This document shows positions 34,101 through 45,462 of a stretch of DNA of 64,000 bases, piece by piece. This stretch comes from Antitrichia curtipendula. Lineage: Eukaryota; Streptophyta; Bryopsida; Hypnales; Leucodontaceae. Each line of letters opens with the position of its first letter. Position 1 is the stretch's first letter. Location: contig OX579641.1 in the NCBI GenBank assembly GCA_951230915.1, positions 7,192,001 through 7,256,000 of the forward strand, written 5' to 3'. Under the pieces are notes generated by a model. It made no database searches, had not been told where the DNA came from, and was given only the letters and a program-made list of their open reading frames with translations. The position numbers and the translations under genes are program-made.

Positions 34101-36364
34101 ATTTCGGAGCGAAATTGTGACAGTCAAATGCCTTGAGCTCTGACATTGTGTCAAATTCACTGGAATTTGCCATTTTAACGAATTTGAGGATAAGAGCCCA
34201 TTTGATCATTGAAAATTCTTATGTCACGTGCAAGAATACTTTCTTGGTTCCTAGAGTGGGCCCAAAAAAACGTATTTAGTTACTTCTTTGCATTCAATTC
34301 CAACTCATTGATGGTTCCTCTCTTTGCAGGTCGTGCGGAGTTGCAGGGTCTGCCTTGCTTTCTGTTTGGTGAGTCCATGGGAGGGGCGGTGGCGCTGCGA
34401 GCTCATCTGAAGGAGCCTTCCTTGTGGGACGGCGCCGTGCTGGTGGCGCCCATGTGCAAAATCGCCGAAGCCATGTATCCGCCGTGGATCCTCGTGCGCA
34501 TCCTTATTGCCCTGTCTTGCGTTATACCCAAGGCTAAGCTGGTGCCAGGACAAAGCATTGCTGCAATCGGATTCAGAGACCCGGTCAAGAGAAAACTCGT
34601 AAGCTTATTGCTATCCTATTTGGTGTCACTGCTTAAACCCTAAAACCCTAAACCCTAAAAGACCCACTCTAAGCCACCTCACATATTAGTCTGCAGTAGA
34701 ATTCATTGGGTTTGCTGTTCATTCTGTTTTTTGCCTCTACCTAAACTTAAGTTACCTTAAGCTGTAGTTTTATTTTGGAGTTCTTTTTTTTATCGGCGAA
34801 GAATTGGTAATGCATGAGGACAATGGAATTCAGGGAAAACATGCTTGTTGAGGAGGGTGAAACTTGACAATTAGGGGATGTTTTCCTGAATTCCTGAGAG
34901 CGAGGGTATTAGCCAACATGAACCAACATTGGCAGGTTTGAATGAACTCGGTGAATTTTCTTGCAGAATGTCTGGTTATGTGGGCAAGCCTGTGGAACAT
35001 ATTATTCTGCAGTACAATTCAGTGGTTTACGTTCATAGAATCCACTTAACAGGATGAATATTGGAGCTATACTAATATGGAATTAATGAAGTTTTAGTGG
35101 GGGAATTATAGCTTAAAGTAACCTGATTTAGTTAGTGACACTGAATAGAATAAGTGGTGCAGCAACCTTATTAGTAACTAGGCGGTACCATAAGCCGGTG
35201 TTGAAAACTCTTCATCCTAATAAATCATGATTTGATTGTTTTCCTGATTTTCTTGACAATTCATTATTCTTGCAGGCCGATTCAAATCCGGTTGCGTATG
35301 TGGGAAACCCTCGCATCCGAACTGCTGTTCAAATGCTCCGGATCACTGAATGTCTCGGTAGCAAATTGCAAGAGGTATGATCCACTTCAACCTCCATCAA
35401 TGTGGTACTCAACCTAGGTTTTAGGTCAACAGTGGATTCATTACTTTCCTGAATAGAGCATTGTTCATACTTTGAGGAATCTTTATTGCGATAAAGATAC
35501 CTTCTTATCTTCTCACAAGTTCTCATTTCTCTCCTACCCATTTGGTTTCTTCCATCCTTGTCATGATTCCTTCCATCATTCTATGAGCACGACATACGTC
35601 TACACAATTTTCTTCCAAATACATACTCGTCCCAGGTCAAGATGTTATGTTGATTGATTGATTTTTCCCATAAAGATTTGTTTTGGGGCTCCTATTAGTT
35701 CTCTTTCATTTTCTCCAAGCCATATGATTGTTCCACTATCTTCTCAAGTACTCTCTCCATCATTCTATTAGCTCCTCATAAGTCCACACATGATTTCTTC
35801 CAAGAAGACAATCTCCCAACTAGTTCAGGAATGTTATTGTGATCGATCGATTGTTATCTTGCTTATAAAGATACATTTTTTGTTCTTCTAAATTCTCCTC
35901 CATTCTCTCAGTCACCATCTTCTCCAGTATTCTCTCCGCCACTCACTCTCAGAGCTCCACATGAGTCTACACCTGGTTTCTTCCAAAATTGGTTTAAGAA
36001 TTGGTTGTTTTATCGATGGGTTGCGCAGGTTTCCTTGCCATTGCTGGTGCTTCACGGCGCCGGCGACCGCGTGACGGACCCGGCCATCAGCAAGCTGCTG
36101 CACGAGAAGGCCAAGTCTGCAGACAAGACTTTGCGACTCTACGACGATGCGTGGCACTGTCTGCTGCAGGGCGAGCCAGATGAGATGATCCACGGCGTGA
36201 TGCGTGATGTGATCCAATGGCTGGATTCACACGCGGCCACGAAGACGAAGGCGTTTCCGCAGCAGAGCCAGAAGGAGTTTGACGACCGGGTGGCGAGAGC
36301 TGTTCCCAGTTTGATCAATTTTGGTAGATTCAATCTAGAGAGGAAAAACTCCAACCGTTTTTAA
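31141..36364 (+). CDS. Monoacylglycerol lipase / caffeoylshikimate-esterase-like alpha/beta hydrolase, seven exons
   Basis: Exons: 31,141-31,356; 31,555-31,590; 33,072-33,198; 33,902-34,048; 34,330-34,598; 35,276-35,374; 36,029-36,364. All introns are GT-AG and all junctions are in phase (1230 nt, 409 aa). Residues 1-20 are a hydrophobic segment (VMVLLIVAGTLGVLFY), probably a membrane anchor or targeting signal. The hydrolase core has HGYGD at 115-119 (oxyanion region), MDYPGFGMS, the nucleophile elbow GESMGG (Ser191), Asp311 in HGAGDRVTD and His341 in DDAWH, so the triad is complete. The length and the phrases LNSRGVEIFVKSW and VAPMCKIA place it with the N-terminally extended plant MAGL-like group. 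Substrate (monoacylglycerol, lysophospholipid or a shikimate ester) cannot be decided. The ATG is preferred over an in-frame GTG two codons earlier. Confidence 0.9.
31620..32090 (+). repeat. Eight-copy 58-bp minisatellite in hydrolase intron 2
   Basis: The unit GCCGTTTTCTCAGAGTCTG, then a GCTTGCAACCG block and CTCCTTTTTGGATTTGAA, recurs with starts near 31,631, 31,689, 31,747, 31,804, 31,863, 31,920, 31,979 and 32,038. Copies are diverged. The period (57-59) is not a multiple of three and the tract lies inside the intron. Confidence 0.85.
34635..34660 (+). repeat. Interstitial telomeric repeat in hydrolase intron 5
   Basis: AAACCCTAAAACCCTAAACC continues to AAA at 34,660: three plant telomere units (CCCTAAA), 36 nt into the intron. 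Short tracts like this also act as telo-boxes in plant promoters. Confidence 0.85.
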
Positions 36365-36400
36365 GGCTGGGCGGAGCTTAAATCTTGGAAGTGCAAGCCC

Positions 36401-36805
36401 TATGACTAAGGTAGTCAGACAAAAATTACCAGATTCTTGGATGAATAGGTGTAATCTTCATTTCTATAGTTTCCTTGGAAGTCATTCTTTTTACACTTTT
36501 TGTCCTCTACAATGTTTCAAGGTTTAAGATCTTAATCTTGAAAGGACATGGTGTATGATTGAGGTAATGAGCCAAACATTATCAGATTCTTGGATCTTCT
36601 ATAGTTTCTTTGGAAGTCATTCTTTTTACACTTTTTGTCATTTGTAGTGTTTTAGGATTAAGATCTTAATCTTGAAAGGTTGTGGTGTATGATTGAGGTA
36701 GTGAGCCAAACTTTATGAGATTCTTGGATGAATAGGTGCATTCTTTGTTTCTATAATTGCCTTGAAAGTCATTCATTGAACACTTTTTGTGCTCTTTTGC
36801 GTTTG
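36401..36805 (+). repeat. Three-copy tandem repeat in the hydrolase 3' flank
   Basis: Units start near 36,401, 36,554 and 36,688 (TATGATTGAGGTAGTGAGCC in the third). Each continues through AGATTCTTGGAT and GAAAGTCATTC..ACACTTTTTGT. Spacing is 153 then 134 bp. The 3' untranslated region probably ends in or before this tract. Confidence 0.75.
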
Positions 36806-38449
36806 TGAATTAAAAGAAGATTAAGAGTTTGTTTAGGGGTTGTATTTTAGAGTGTCATTAGAAATTCAATGTAATTCATTGATTGCTTGAGGATTGACAT
36901 TGGTGTTGAATCGAATTGAGTATATAGAAAAAGGGGTGGGGGGGTGGGGTTAATCCTTGAAGGATGGTCTAGTCACTATGGAACTCATCTTTTGAGTCAT
37001 GTATGGATTATTGGTTTAAAAAAACCCAAGAGCATTCATTGGATATCAAACTATTGTGCAATACCTTCTCTTTCTACACAAAATTCCAAGGATGAAAATA
37101 TGCACTTTTGTCTTACATAGAAGGACTCTTTGTCATCCATTGGACAATAAACATTTGTAGTGTCATTGAAGGGTTAATGTATTAATACTTGAATCTTCAA
37201 GTGTAATTTTTTGGTCAAATGGTCAAATTTTTATTCATTCTTTCTAGCAAATGAAAGGAAATTCTAGTGGACAAAGTTGTGCATTATTTTGATATAGTAT
37301 GCAAGAGTTATGAATGTTATTGATGTATAAATATTGTAAGGTAATTGCAAGTCTAATTGACGGACATGTTTCTTAAATCAATCCCTAGAGTTTTTTTAAT
37401 CTAAAATGTACCACCTCTATCCATAAGAGCTTATAATAGGGTTGATTTTTGGTACATTTTATTTAGCACTATGAAAATTTATAGTTTAGTCATATGGTAT
37501 TCAAAAAATTCATTGTAAAGGAATCTAGAATCCCCTTCTGACTACTAATAAGATTCAACAAATGCGTTCCTAGTTCAATAATAGCAATTATATTCAAATT
37601 CTTATTTGGACACTTTTAGGTTTGTTACCATATATAGACCAAAGTGTCAAATTTCATACTCTATCAACCAAATAGAAGCAATCTTGAAGGTTCTTTGAAA
37701 GTGACATAGATGTTGTTGGAAAGTTCAAAACTATCTATATGCTGTAATAATGTCCAATTGCTTCAACATAGAATGTATTATTTTAAAATAATTCCAAGGA
37801 AGAGTAGAATTTTTTTTCTCTTAATCCTAGACCATGCTCTAAGCACAAACCAAGATTGTTGCATAGCATGGCAATTTCAAAATTTATATTGAAAGCCTTA
37901 TTTAGGCACCATTTGTGAAGAATGGAAGCTCCTATTATTTGGTCTTCAAATAATTTGTTCCTCAACAACTTTGATCTTATCCTAGATCTTATTGTCATTG
38001 TGTTGAAGTTTGTATGACAAATGAACTTGAAAAGTGCTTTCATATTGGAATTATTGACTCTGGATAGATGGGGAGGAAGGTACTGCATTGACAAAAACTA
38101 CGTGAAAGAAGTTTTGAGGAAGTCTAGACCATACTTGAAAAGCAAGCCTATGGTAGAGGATCAATGCTTGGCATAGCATAGCTACATCTTTTTTGGATGG
38201 TTAAAGGTATGTAAGAGTTAAATTCAACACATTGAATTAAAACAATATAAAATTATTTTGAAACTAATAGAAATTATAATAATTTCCAAAGCATATTTTG
38301 ACCATTTAAGAATAGAAGTTAGACATGAATTCTTCTTTCACATGGTATATTTTTGCTACCTAGCTTCAATTTTCTAATCCACAAAAGTACTTGCACCAAA
38401 TTCTTTCACCAATAAGTGAGAAGACAAATTAAAACATGTGTATGATGAT
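36806..38449. other. AT-rich DNA, no gene seen
   Basis: Includes a G-run with GGGGTGGGGGGGTGGGG near 36,931. No frame is recognisable; those at 37,710-38,094 overlap on both strands without domains. Confidence 0.45.
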
Positions 38450-39207
38450 TTTTTTTACAAGTGTTGAATTTAGGTGTACATAAAGAAATCCACAAAAACT
38501 TGAAATGAAATTAAAAAAAAATCGGCTTATAGATCATATTTTTGTCTACATGTAAAGCCTTAATTCATTCCATTTGGATAAGTGATGTGAAAGTAATGAA
38601 CAATTGTGTTTGTTGGGCAATCTAAGCATCTTCTTAAAAAACAACTTATAGGATTCATTTTTGAATGCAAATTTCATAATTTTTCAAAAAAATTTGTTTG
38701 ACAAGGTTAATTTTTCTTGCTAGAACAATCTCACTATTGGAATTATTGTAATTCAATTCCATCTTAGAGCTATTAATGATTTAGTTTTTCTTTCAATCTT
38801 GAACCTACAATTTTTTAACAATTCTTGAACCTAACAATTTTTTAAAGAACGAAAATCAATTATTTTTAAAATTTTTTTTTTCCTAGACATTCAATTCAAT
38901 TCTTCAGCACAATTTTATTAAGAATTCAAAGTCCATAATGCAAAAAAATTCTACAAATGGTGGTCAAAGTCATTTGAAATTACAAGCTAGTATTCAAAGA
39001 ACTTTTTTTCAAGCTTTGAATTCTAATATCTTCCAATTTGTAGGATCAAACTTCACTAAATTTTTACTACAAGATCTCAAACAAATGAAGTACAAGATCA
39101 TGTGGTTAGATTCTAAAAAACGTTTTTTTTTCTTTCGTGAATACAGTAGAAATGACAAGTTTGAGTGGTTTTTGATAGACAAATGACCTTGGACCTATAG
39201 GGGTTAA
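38450..39207 (-). mobile_element. TTAA/CCCCTAAAG family copy, inverted, holding the empty site of the 17.4-kb MITE
   Basis: The right end CCTATAGGGGTTAA (to 39,207) and the motif TTTGAGTGGTTTTTG are the inverted left end of the family. The interior matches 16,900-18,060 except that the 17,402-17,822 insert is absent (near 38,735-38,755). The left end is missing. Non-coding. Confidence 0.6.
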
Positions 39208-39212
39208 GGTGG

Positions 39213-39492
39213 ATACACCCAAAATTGCTTTGTGCCCAAACCCACCATCATTACTTTGTCCACATCTCCAAAATCAACATATATTTATATATATGTGTAA
39301 GAGATGATTTCAGATCATCTACCAAAAAGAACTTTAACCCTATATAACTTTGTATACGGTATCCAAATGCCACGTTTTGCATTGGAACCTCCTTTCACTT
39401 GCCAACAAGAAAATACAAAAATTTGACCAATCTAATAAAATTAAATTGTTACATTAGCAAAAAGTGGTGGATTTTGGAGGATACCCATCTTA
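39213..39492 (+). repeat. Dispersed repeat, ACATCTCCAAAATCAA family
   Basis: Starts GTGGATACACCCAAAATTGC and ends near GGATACCCATCTT, partly inverted. Matches 20,340-20,595 and parts of 25,690-25,800 and 26,460-26,620. Non-coding. Confidence 0.5.
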
Positions 39493-39989
39493 GAATGAGT
39501 TAGATGTAGATTAAAGAAAATGTGCAATTGATCAGTACTTTGGTCTTTTAGCGGTTAAGTTCTACTCAAATTAATATTTTTATAATTGTAGAGTATATAG
39601 AGTATATGAAGTTTAATGTAGTGTAGTTTAGCACTTCTGGCATGTTGGCTTCTACTCTAATTGAAAATTACCCACCCACCTACCTCTGCCCTTAAAATGT
39701 GAATTTCATCTTATGTATTACTTTTCATTTGACTTATATATAAGATTACTTTGTACCATTAGAATGCAATTATTGTCTTTGGTTGTAGCATCACTTAGCT
39801 TCAATATTACATGGTTGGATAATTCATATATTCATTTCATTTAACAACTTTATTTTTGGTACCATCACAATTGCATTTTCATACGCCAAGTTCTATTCCT
39901 AATCCTTAGATATATATATCCAAAGACAGAGTCTCTAATGTCTATGTGCATTGATTGCAAATCTTGCTACAAACAACTTATAGTCTCTA

Positions 39990-40310
39990 TTATTTTTAAG
40001 AACGATATCCAAATTGTAATCGTAGGATTCAAGTAGATCCTATAATGATATGCACCTATGTGATACAATATCAAACAAAAGGTGCACTCAGTCAAGGAAC
40101 TTTTGACTTCTTCAAACTAAGTATTCACAATTAATTAATCTTGAACATCTACCAGTATGACTCTCTTGGAGACAATGGGAAGGATGGAGCAATGTCTCTA
40201 AATCACTCTCCTTCTTCCCAACCCCGTTACGCAATGTGTCAATAAAGGTGACAAGGAGAACACAAAACTTACAACCTCAACAACATCAAGACATGTGTAC
40301 TCTCACTAAT
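39990..40310 (+). repeat. Repeat unit R, copy 1 (left of FPF1)
   Basis: A roughly 310-bp unit with markers TCTTGAACATCTAC, GGATGG.GCAATGTCTCT, CACTCTCCTTC and AGACATGTGTAC. Other copies lie at 43,190-43,510 (inverted), 50,645-50,770 (inverted, partial), 50,870-51,750 (three in tandem) and 63,545-63,820. It is non-coding and travels with the FPF1 duplication. Confidence 0.7.
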
Positions 40311-40474
40311 TACTGAGGTAACTCAACATATGATAGGTTGAATGGGAACCATCCCATCACATGCAAAATTATACTAATGGTGTACATTTAAATTAAAAAA
40401 TGTGCATCACTAATATAATTTTGGCTGTGCTAGATTCACATTCAGCCTATCATGGATTGAACTACCTTAGTCTT

Positions 40475-41300
40475 TCCACCCATGCAGATGCAAATTAACT
40501 TCAACAAGCTGAAGTTTGACCCCAATCATCCTCAAGAGAAGCTCTCATGGTTTCCAGTTGGATGTAAACTGAACTAACCTAGATTAAGTTAAGGATACTA
40601 ACTGATAGGCTTCTAAGAAAGGTGTTCCCAAGCATAAGCAAGCTAGGGAACGCATTATTCATCCAGACGAGTCGCTCCAATTGAAGGGGAAGTAGGTCGG
40701 CATACTCGGCGAAGCAGGACACACTGAGGAATGCATACAATATCCCTGCGAGGACCCAGGAAATGGAGGTGTTCCCAAATCCCTCTAATTACCGTCCGGA
40801 GGTTGAGATTGGAAATGCCAATTACAGGGACATAATTACATATTGCAAGCACTGAACAGACCTCATACTTCTTACTCTATCGTCTTAATTTCCCACCCAG
40901 ATGCAAACTAACTTCAACAAGCTGAAGCCGTTTGACCACAATCACGCTCAAGAGAAAGAAGCACTCGTGGTTTGCAATTGGATGCGAAATGATCGAACTA
41001 ACCCTGATTAAGGATACTGATCTTCTACTTAACTAAAGGTGTTCCCGAACAGAAAACCATGCATTCATCCCTGAGTCGCTCCCAGGCGGGGAAGTTGCGC
41101 AGCCGCACTCGGCTGCGAAGCAGGAGGCCGAGGAATTAATGCGTAAGAATTGCCTGGGAGGATCAACTGAAGGAAATGGAGGTCTTCCCCAATCCCTGTT
41201 AGTACCGATTGGAGGTCGAAATTGAAAACTACTGCCAATAGTTCTCACACACAGCGACATACATGCATATTGGAAGCTAAGCACTGAACCTCCTTAATTA
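40475..41300 (+). repeat. Tandemly duplicated 3' flank of the FPF1-like gene
   Basis: 40,490-40,860 and 40,900-41,290 are diverged copies of one segment. Both run CAACAAGCTGAAG, AGGTGTTCCC, GAGTCGCTCC, GGAAATGGAGGT, GGAGGT.GA and GCA(or CTA)AGCACTGAAC. Only the second is followed by the FPF1 coding region. The first keeps the uninterrupted GGAAATGCCAATTACAG that serves as the empty site for the insertion at 52,975. Confidence 0.75.
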
Positions 41301-41357
41301 CTGCTTGGGCTCATGCACTTGCTGTTCAAAATTCGTGGACGATGCGCGCCGATCGAA

Positions 41358-41720
41358 TCACTTCACGAGCGACATCGAGAGCTGTGCCACATCCCGGACC
41401 TCGAAAGCCGACCGCGTCTTCACCACCACATCATACATGTGAGTCGTGCGCAGGTCGGAGAAGTAGGGAGGCAGGGTGATGACATCGTCGCAGTGGGCAC
41501 CCCGGTGGTACTGCCGCATCTCCTCGTTGTGCAAGTACGGGTACCAGCCATGCGAGTGCAGCTTGCTGTTGAGCTCCTCGTAGCTGGTCATGGTGGTGTT
41601 GGAAGCTTTGTGCACCAGCACCTTGTGCCCCATGGCTGGCCCGGGAATCGAAGTTTCCTCCATCGGATCTTCGACGAGATAGTAAACGCCATCGGAATCA
41701 AAGTGCCACACCCCGGACAT
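41358..41720 (-). CDS. FPF1: FPF1-like (flowering-promoting factor 1-like) small protein
   Basis: A single-exon frame of 120 aa, starting MSGVWHFDSDGVYYLVEDP. Family landmarks in order: MSGVW (1-5), KVLVHKASNT with TSYEEL, GWYPYL, a VITLPPYFSDL block, and HMYDVVVKTRSAFEVRDV near the C-terminus. This matches plant FPF1/FLP proteins along its whole length (usual size about 110 aa), with a slightly longer middle (PMEETSIPGPAMGH). FPF1 proteins are small plant regulators linked to flowering time, gibberellin response and root growth; their biochemical activity is unknown, and a flowering role should not be assumed if this is a seedless plant. A 5' untranslated intron acceptor (TTGTAG, at about 41,785-41,790) is possible. 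Inverted R repeats lie on both sides. Confidence 0.88.
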   Translation of the reverse strand: MSGVWHFDSDGVYYLVEDPMEETSIPGPAMGHKVLVHKASNTTMTSYEELNSKLHSHGWYPYLHNEEMRQYHRGAHCDDVITLPPYFSDLRTTHMYDVVVKTRSAFEVRDVAQLSMSLVK

Positions 41721-43189
41721 CGCGTGAAATCTTCGGAGCTGGCCGGTTTGGAAGTGCAGCTAGAACTTGTCGCCCGGCGGTGAACCTACAATTCGTATCC
41801 AACAATGTTAAGTTCTCTGATGCATGAACATTTCACAAGAATTATTAATTGATGTGTGCAGAAAAGTACAGGACTGTTATGGAAGTACGTGCAGAGAAAC
41901 CAAACAGTTTCATTGTGTGGATAAGTCTTGAATTGTGGTGGAGACGACGGCCACATGCAGGATCCGACCTTGGTAAGAATGATCGAAATTGATGGCAGAA
42001 TGTAAAGCAGTCCTACTATACTGGAAGGAAAGCGCTCACAAGTCACAAATGGAATGTATGCTTCATAATCATTCAAAGATTTTTCGAATAGGTGGTTGAA
42101 GCATACAAATTCATTCCAGGAGACCTACAATTGATGAACTTACACCTAATGAAACCTCCGATCCGTGAAGTTTGTTCAGATATTCCAAACTTGACATAAG
42201 CATCCCGCGCGTCCATGGACCCTTGTATGCATTAAGTGAGGGTCGGAGCTCAACCGTAGCTTTGACGGCTTGCCTGATAATTATTCAGGTCCAAAAAATC
42301 ATCTCGAAATTCGGAAGTTCAACACATACCTCAAGTACACGACACCCATTATTTTCCCAAGATTTCTAAGTTCATGCGTGTCTTTCAATGAAAAGCACTC
42401 AGTTGTAGCCAGATGCTAACCATCGCTTCCAAGCGAGCAGGTTTCGAAGTTAAGTTGAAGATTGAAATAGTACTAGCAATGAGATCTCCAGACTTGAAAC
42501 AGCGAGACAGTATGAGGTCGGCTCTAAATCCTCTAATGTATCATCATCCTGCACTCCCGATGAAGATTGCACCGAGCAAGATAAAGTACGTGGCCAGGCA
42601 TACAGCGTTCATGTGTATGAGCTCAAAAAGTGGAAGCAAAACCTCTGCATATAACCAAGCATAGCACTAGGGACTGGCTTTCTGTAGCCAGCCCCTGCAA
42701 TAAGGAGCCTTTAATCAGCACGCACGGAATGAGTAACAAATAGAAGAAATGAGGAATCGGTTCTGCTTGAATTAGAAAACGAAGAAAGATTGAAGACACA
42801 GCTAGCAAAGCATGATCTCTGGAGGAATTCAATATTGACCAAAGAGTTCAAGCAAAAATCAGACACTTGAAGCTAGCCGATGCATGCAATTATGAGCAAG
42901 CACCCAAATCTGTACGTACTACGAATTCGAATCCCGGTTTCCGTTGCGAGAGGCGCTCAAATCCTGTCACAGCTTCAAACAGAACTACTCGAAGATCGAC
43001 GGACGTGCTGGATATGAACCACGCTCACCAAAAGATACTTTTAAAGTAACAGTTGATCGTCGGTTTCTTATACATGTGATTTTTTGTTGGGGACTCAAGC
43101 GAAGTCTGCCAAGATAACAAATCTATGTAATCTTTCATTTTTATTACTTGGGTGAAGTTTGCGTATGGATTGGGTGGGGAGTGAATGGT
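41721..43189 (-). other. Upstream region of the FPF1-like gene
   Basis: About 1.5 kb of GC-moderate, repeat-poor sequence up to the inverted R unit; presumably promoter and 5' leader. Several small frames on both strands are unrecognised. No certain TATA box was placed. Confidence 0.4.
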
Positions 43190-43510
43190 AACTTACTAGT
43201 AAGAGTCGACATGATTGTCAATAAGTTGTTGACACGGTAAGTCCAATGACCCCTCCCTTGTCTCTTTCATTGTGACATGGCCGGTGCAGTGGGTTTGGGA
43301 TTGAAGAGGGAGAGGGGTTGGGGGCAGCTCTCCCATCCCTCTCACCGGCTTTGAGAGAGTCATAGATGTTCTAGATTTTAATAATGGACGGTGAAGATTG
43401 AAGACTTGGTTTAGTAGACAAAAGATGGCCTGGCTGAGTGCACCTTTGGACAAAAGGTATTGTATGCTAGCTAGGTCTATAGTCATACACTTAGGTTTGG
43501 ATAATACTCT
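43190..43510 (-). repeat. Repeat unit R, inverted copy (right of FPF1)
   Basis: The reverse complement of the unit at 39,990-40,310: GACATGATTGTCAATAAG, then TCATTGTGACATGG, GAAGATTGAAGACTTGG and AGTGCACCTTTGGAC. With copy 1 it brackets the FPF1-like gene with inverted repeats about 3.2 kb apart. Confidence 0.65.
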
Positions 43511-43792
43511 TGTGAGCAGTGTAGATATTTCTATCTTTAGATTTTGCTATCAGAGTACCTAAAATCAAGAGTTAGTTATTGGAATTTTAGTTATTCAAAG
43601 GATTTTTCATATTTGTACTTGATCTTGAATAATTATCAATTTTTGGTCTTTGTCCTACTATTATAAGACCATCAGAGTGGTAAACTTATCCAAACTCCTT
43701 AACTAGACTTCATCATAAACACAAAATGGAAAACATATTCTACAAGATTTACACCCCAAAGGTGCAAGAAAAGCTAATTGTCTTAATCAATA

Positions 43793-44035
43793 TTGCAAAA
43801 TGCATTAGAGGAGAGAAATGGGGTGGCAATTGGTCCCTTTCTTGTAAATGATGATTTGAATAAAGTGTATTCAAGACCTTGTTTTGAATTGGCATGGGCC
43901 TTTCCTCCACTTGAGGTGCCTCTATGGCTCAATAAAGATTTAGCACTCAAGAAATATATGGAGCTTCCTTTAGAGAATGGAGTTGCTTTGATCCTACCTG
44001 GCCCTAACATCAAGGATAACTATGTAAAGCTCTAG
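43793..44035 (+). other. Unassigned open frame, possible exon relic
   Basis: About 80 codons without a proper ATG at the start (TTG). It reads GVAIGPFLVNDDLNKVYSRP, then ..LEVPLWLNKDLALKKYMELP and LPGPNIKDNYVKL. The composition is more protein-like than the other repeat-region frames. The EVPLWLNKDLALKK stretch faintly resembles the PFWL..EL segment of GINS subunit PSF3, but I would not name it. The preceding 200 bp recur at 53,740-53,940 (FPF1 duplication); the frame itself does not. Confidence 0.25.
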
Positions 44036-45165
44036 CTTGGCCAAATTTAGTGGTTGTATAACTTGGCAAAGAAACCGCTACATGCCTCTATGTACTTCTA
44101 ATATGGATTTATGTTTACACTAAATTTTATTAGAATTCCTCATACTTTCTTTTTAAATGTGTAGCAGGGTAGTTACAAGAAACACTTGTCCTATTCTTTG
44201 TTCCCTTGCCCTTGGACGGGTATTTTTTGGCTCATAACTTTTGCATGTTGTGTCCAGTTGGTGTGAAATTTGGAGTGAAGATAGTTACAAAAGTTTCAAA
44301 CATTCTACATTTTTTTATTTAAAAAAAAATTAGTTTACTATTTTTAAGTTGCTCCCAATTAGGTGTCTACCTTGGGCATTTTGGGGGGTTTAGTTCTATT
44401 TTTGACCCAAAAATATGAATTGGAAGCCACAAATTGGACATGAGGGAGGTTTAGGGTCCTTATAAGGATTGACGAGGAGATTTTGTGAACAAAAAAATAC
44501 TAGAGTTGTTCACAAGGGCTCTATATGACCATCCTTTGCGTAGAAGTCCTAGAGAGGGAAAAAAAAATTCCAAGGAAGTTTTTGGTGCATTGAGAGGCTT
44601 TCATTGTCAATAAAAATGATTTTTTGGGGGAGAATTTTATAAAAAAAATTCCCATTTTTTAAAAATAAAAAGGGACACAGACCCTTTTTCTGCTATATTA
44701 TGGCATTTTCAAAGGACAGTACCTCCGGTAGTACCCTGCAAGAGTCCATAGTACTATTGAGTATTCATAAGTGCTCCGCAACGGGACCTCATTCTTGTAC
44801 ACCACCCCACTTTAATGAGCTTATTGTTGTATCCGCCACCTGTTGAAATCACAACTCAACTGAAATTCAAAACCAAAGATGGAGATTGCCGCTGCAATGC
44901 GTCGGCGCAGTACTTGTAGTATTGATAGTATTGCCAGTCCTATGCCCCGAAAACGCGTTTTTGGCCAAGAACCGTGAAGTGTTTCTTGCAGCTACCCAGC
45001 AGCCTCTTTTATTGATAGAAATTTTGCAAAATTAGTTAGCCAAGAATAAAATTACTAATGTATAAAAAATATCTAATATGGAAATTGGACTTGTGTTCTA
45101 AGCTATTGTGACTCCCAATTCCATCCCTAATGTACATTTTATCATCACTGGACATTGACAAAGTA
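44036..45165. other. Intergenic DNA, no gene seen
   Basis: A moderately GC-rich patch at 44,700-45,000 (ACCTCCGGTAGTACCCTGCA) has no recognisable frame. Confidence 0.45.
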
Positions 45166-45462
45166 CATTACAAAATTTACAAACTACAGTTTGTCAACCG
45201 TTATTGTGTGGTTACTGTTGTTTCATGGGTTTGCACGTTACTTTAATAGTTATTGCATCGTTACAATGCATTAGTGCACAATTTACTGCATTGTTACAAT
45301 GCATCATTAGTTGCAAATAATGATGCATTGTAACGGTGTAGTAAATTGTGCAGTAATGTGTCGTAACGATGCAATAACTATTAAATTAACGTGTGAACCC
45401 ATGAAACAACAGTAACCACACGATAACGGTTGACAAACTGTAGGTTGTAAACTTCGTGTAGT
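45166..45462. repeat. 297-bp palindromic foldback element
   Basis: Nearly the whole length pairs with itself around 45,314 (GCATCATTAG / AATAATGATGC). Outer parts such as ACAGTTTGTCAACCGTTA match TAACGGTTGACAAACTGT. Non-coding MITE-type hairpin; the exact ends and target duplication are unclear. Confidence 0.75.

Noticed and set aside
34209..34643. Hydrolase exon starting at 34,209
   Set aside because: The first 121 nt are intron; the acceptor TTTGCAG at 34,329 restores the family reading GRAELQGLPCFLFG in phase.
41313..41783. 156-codon plus-strand frame opposite the FPF1-like gene
   Set aside because: It is the antisense shadow of the GC-rich FPF1 coding region; the minus-strand protein matches the family over its full length.
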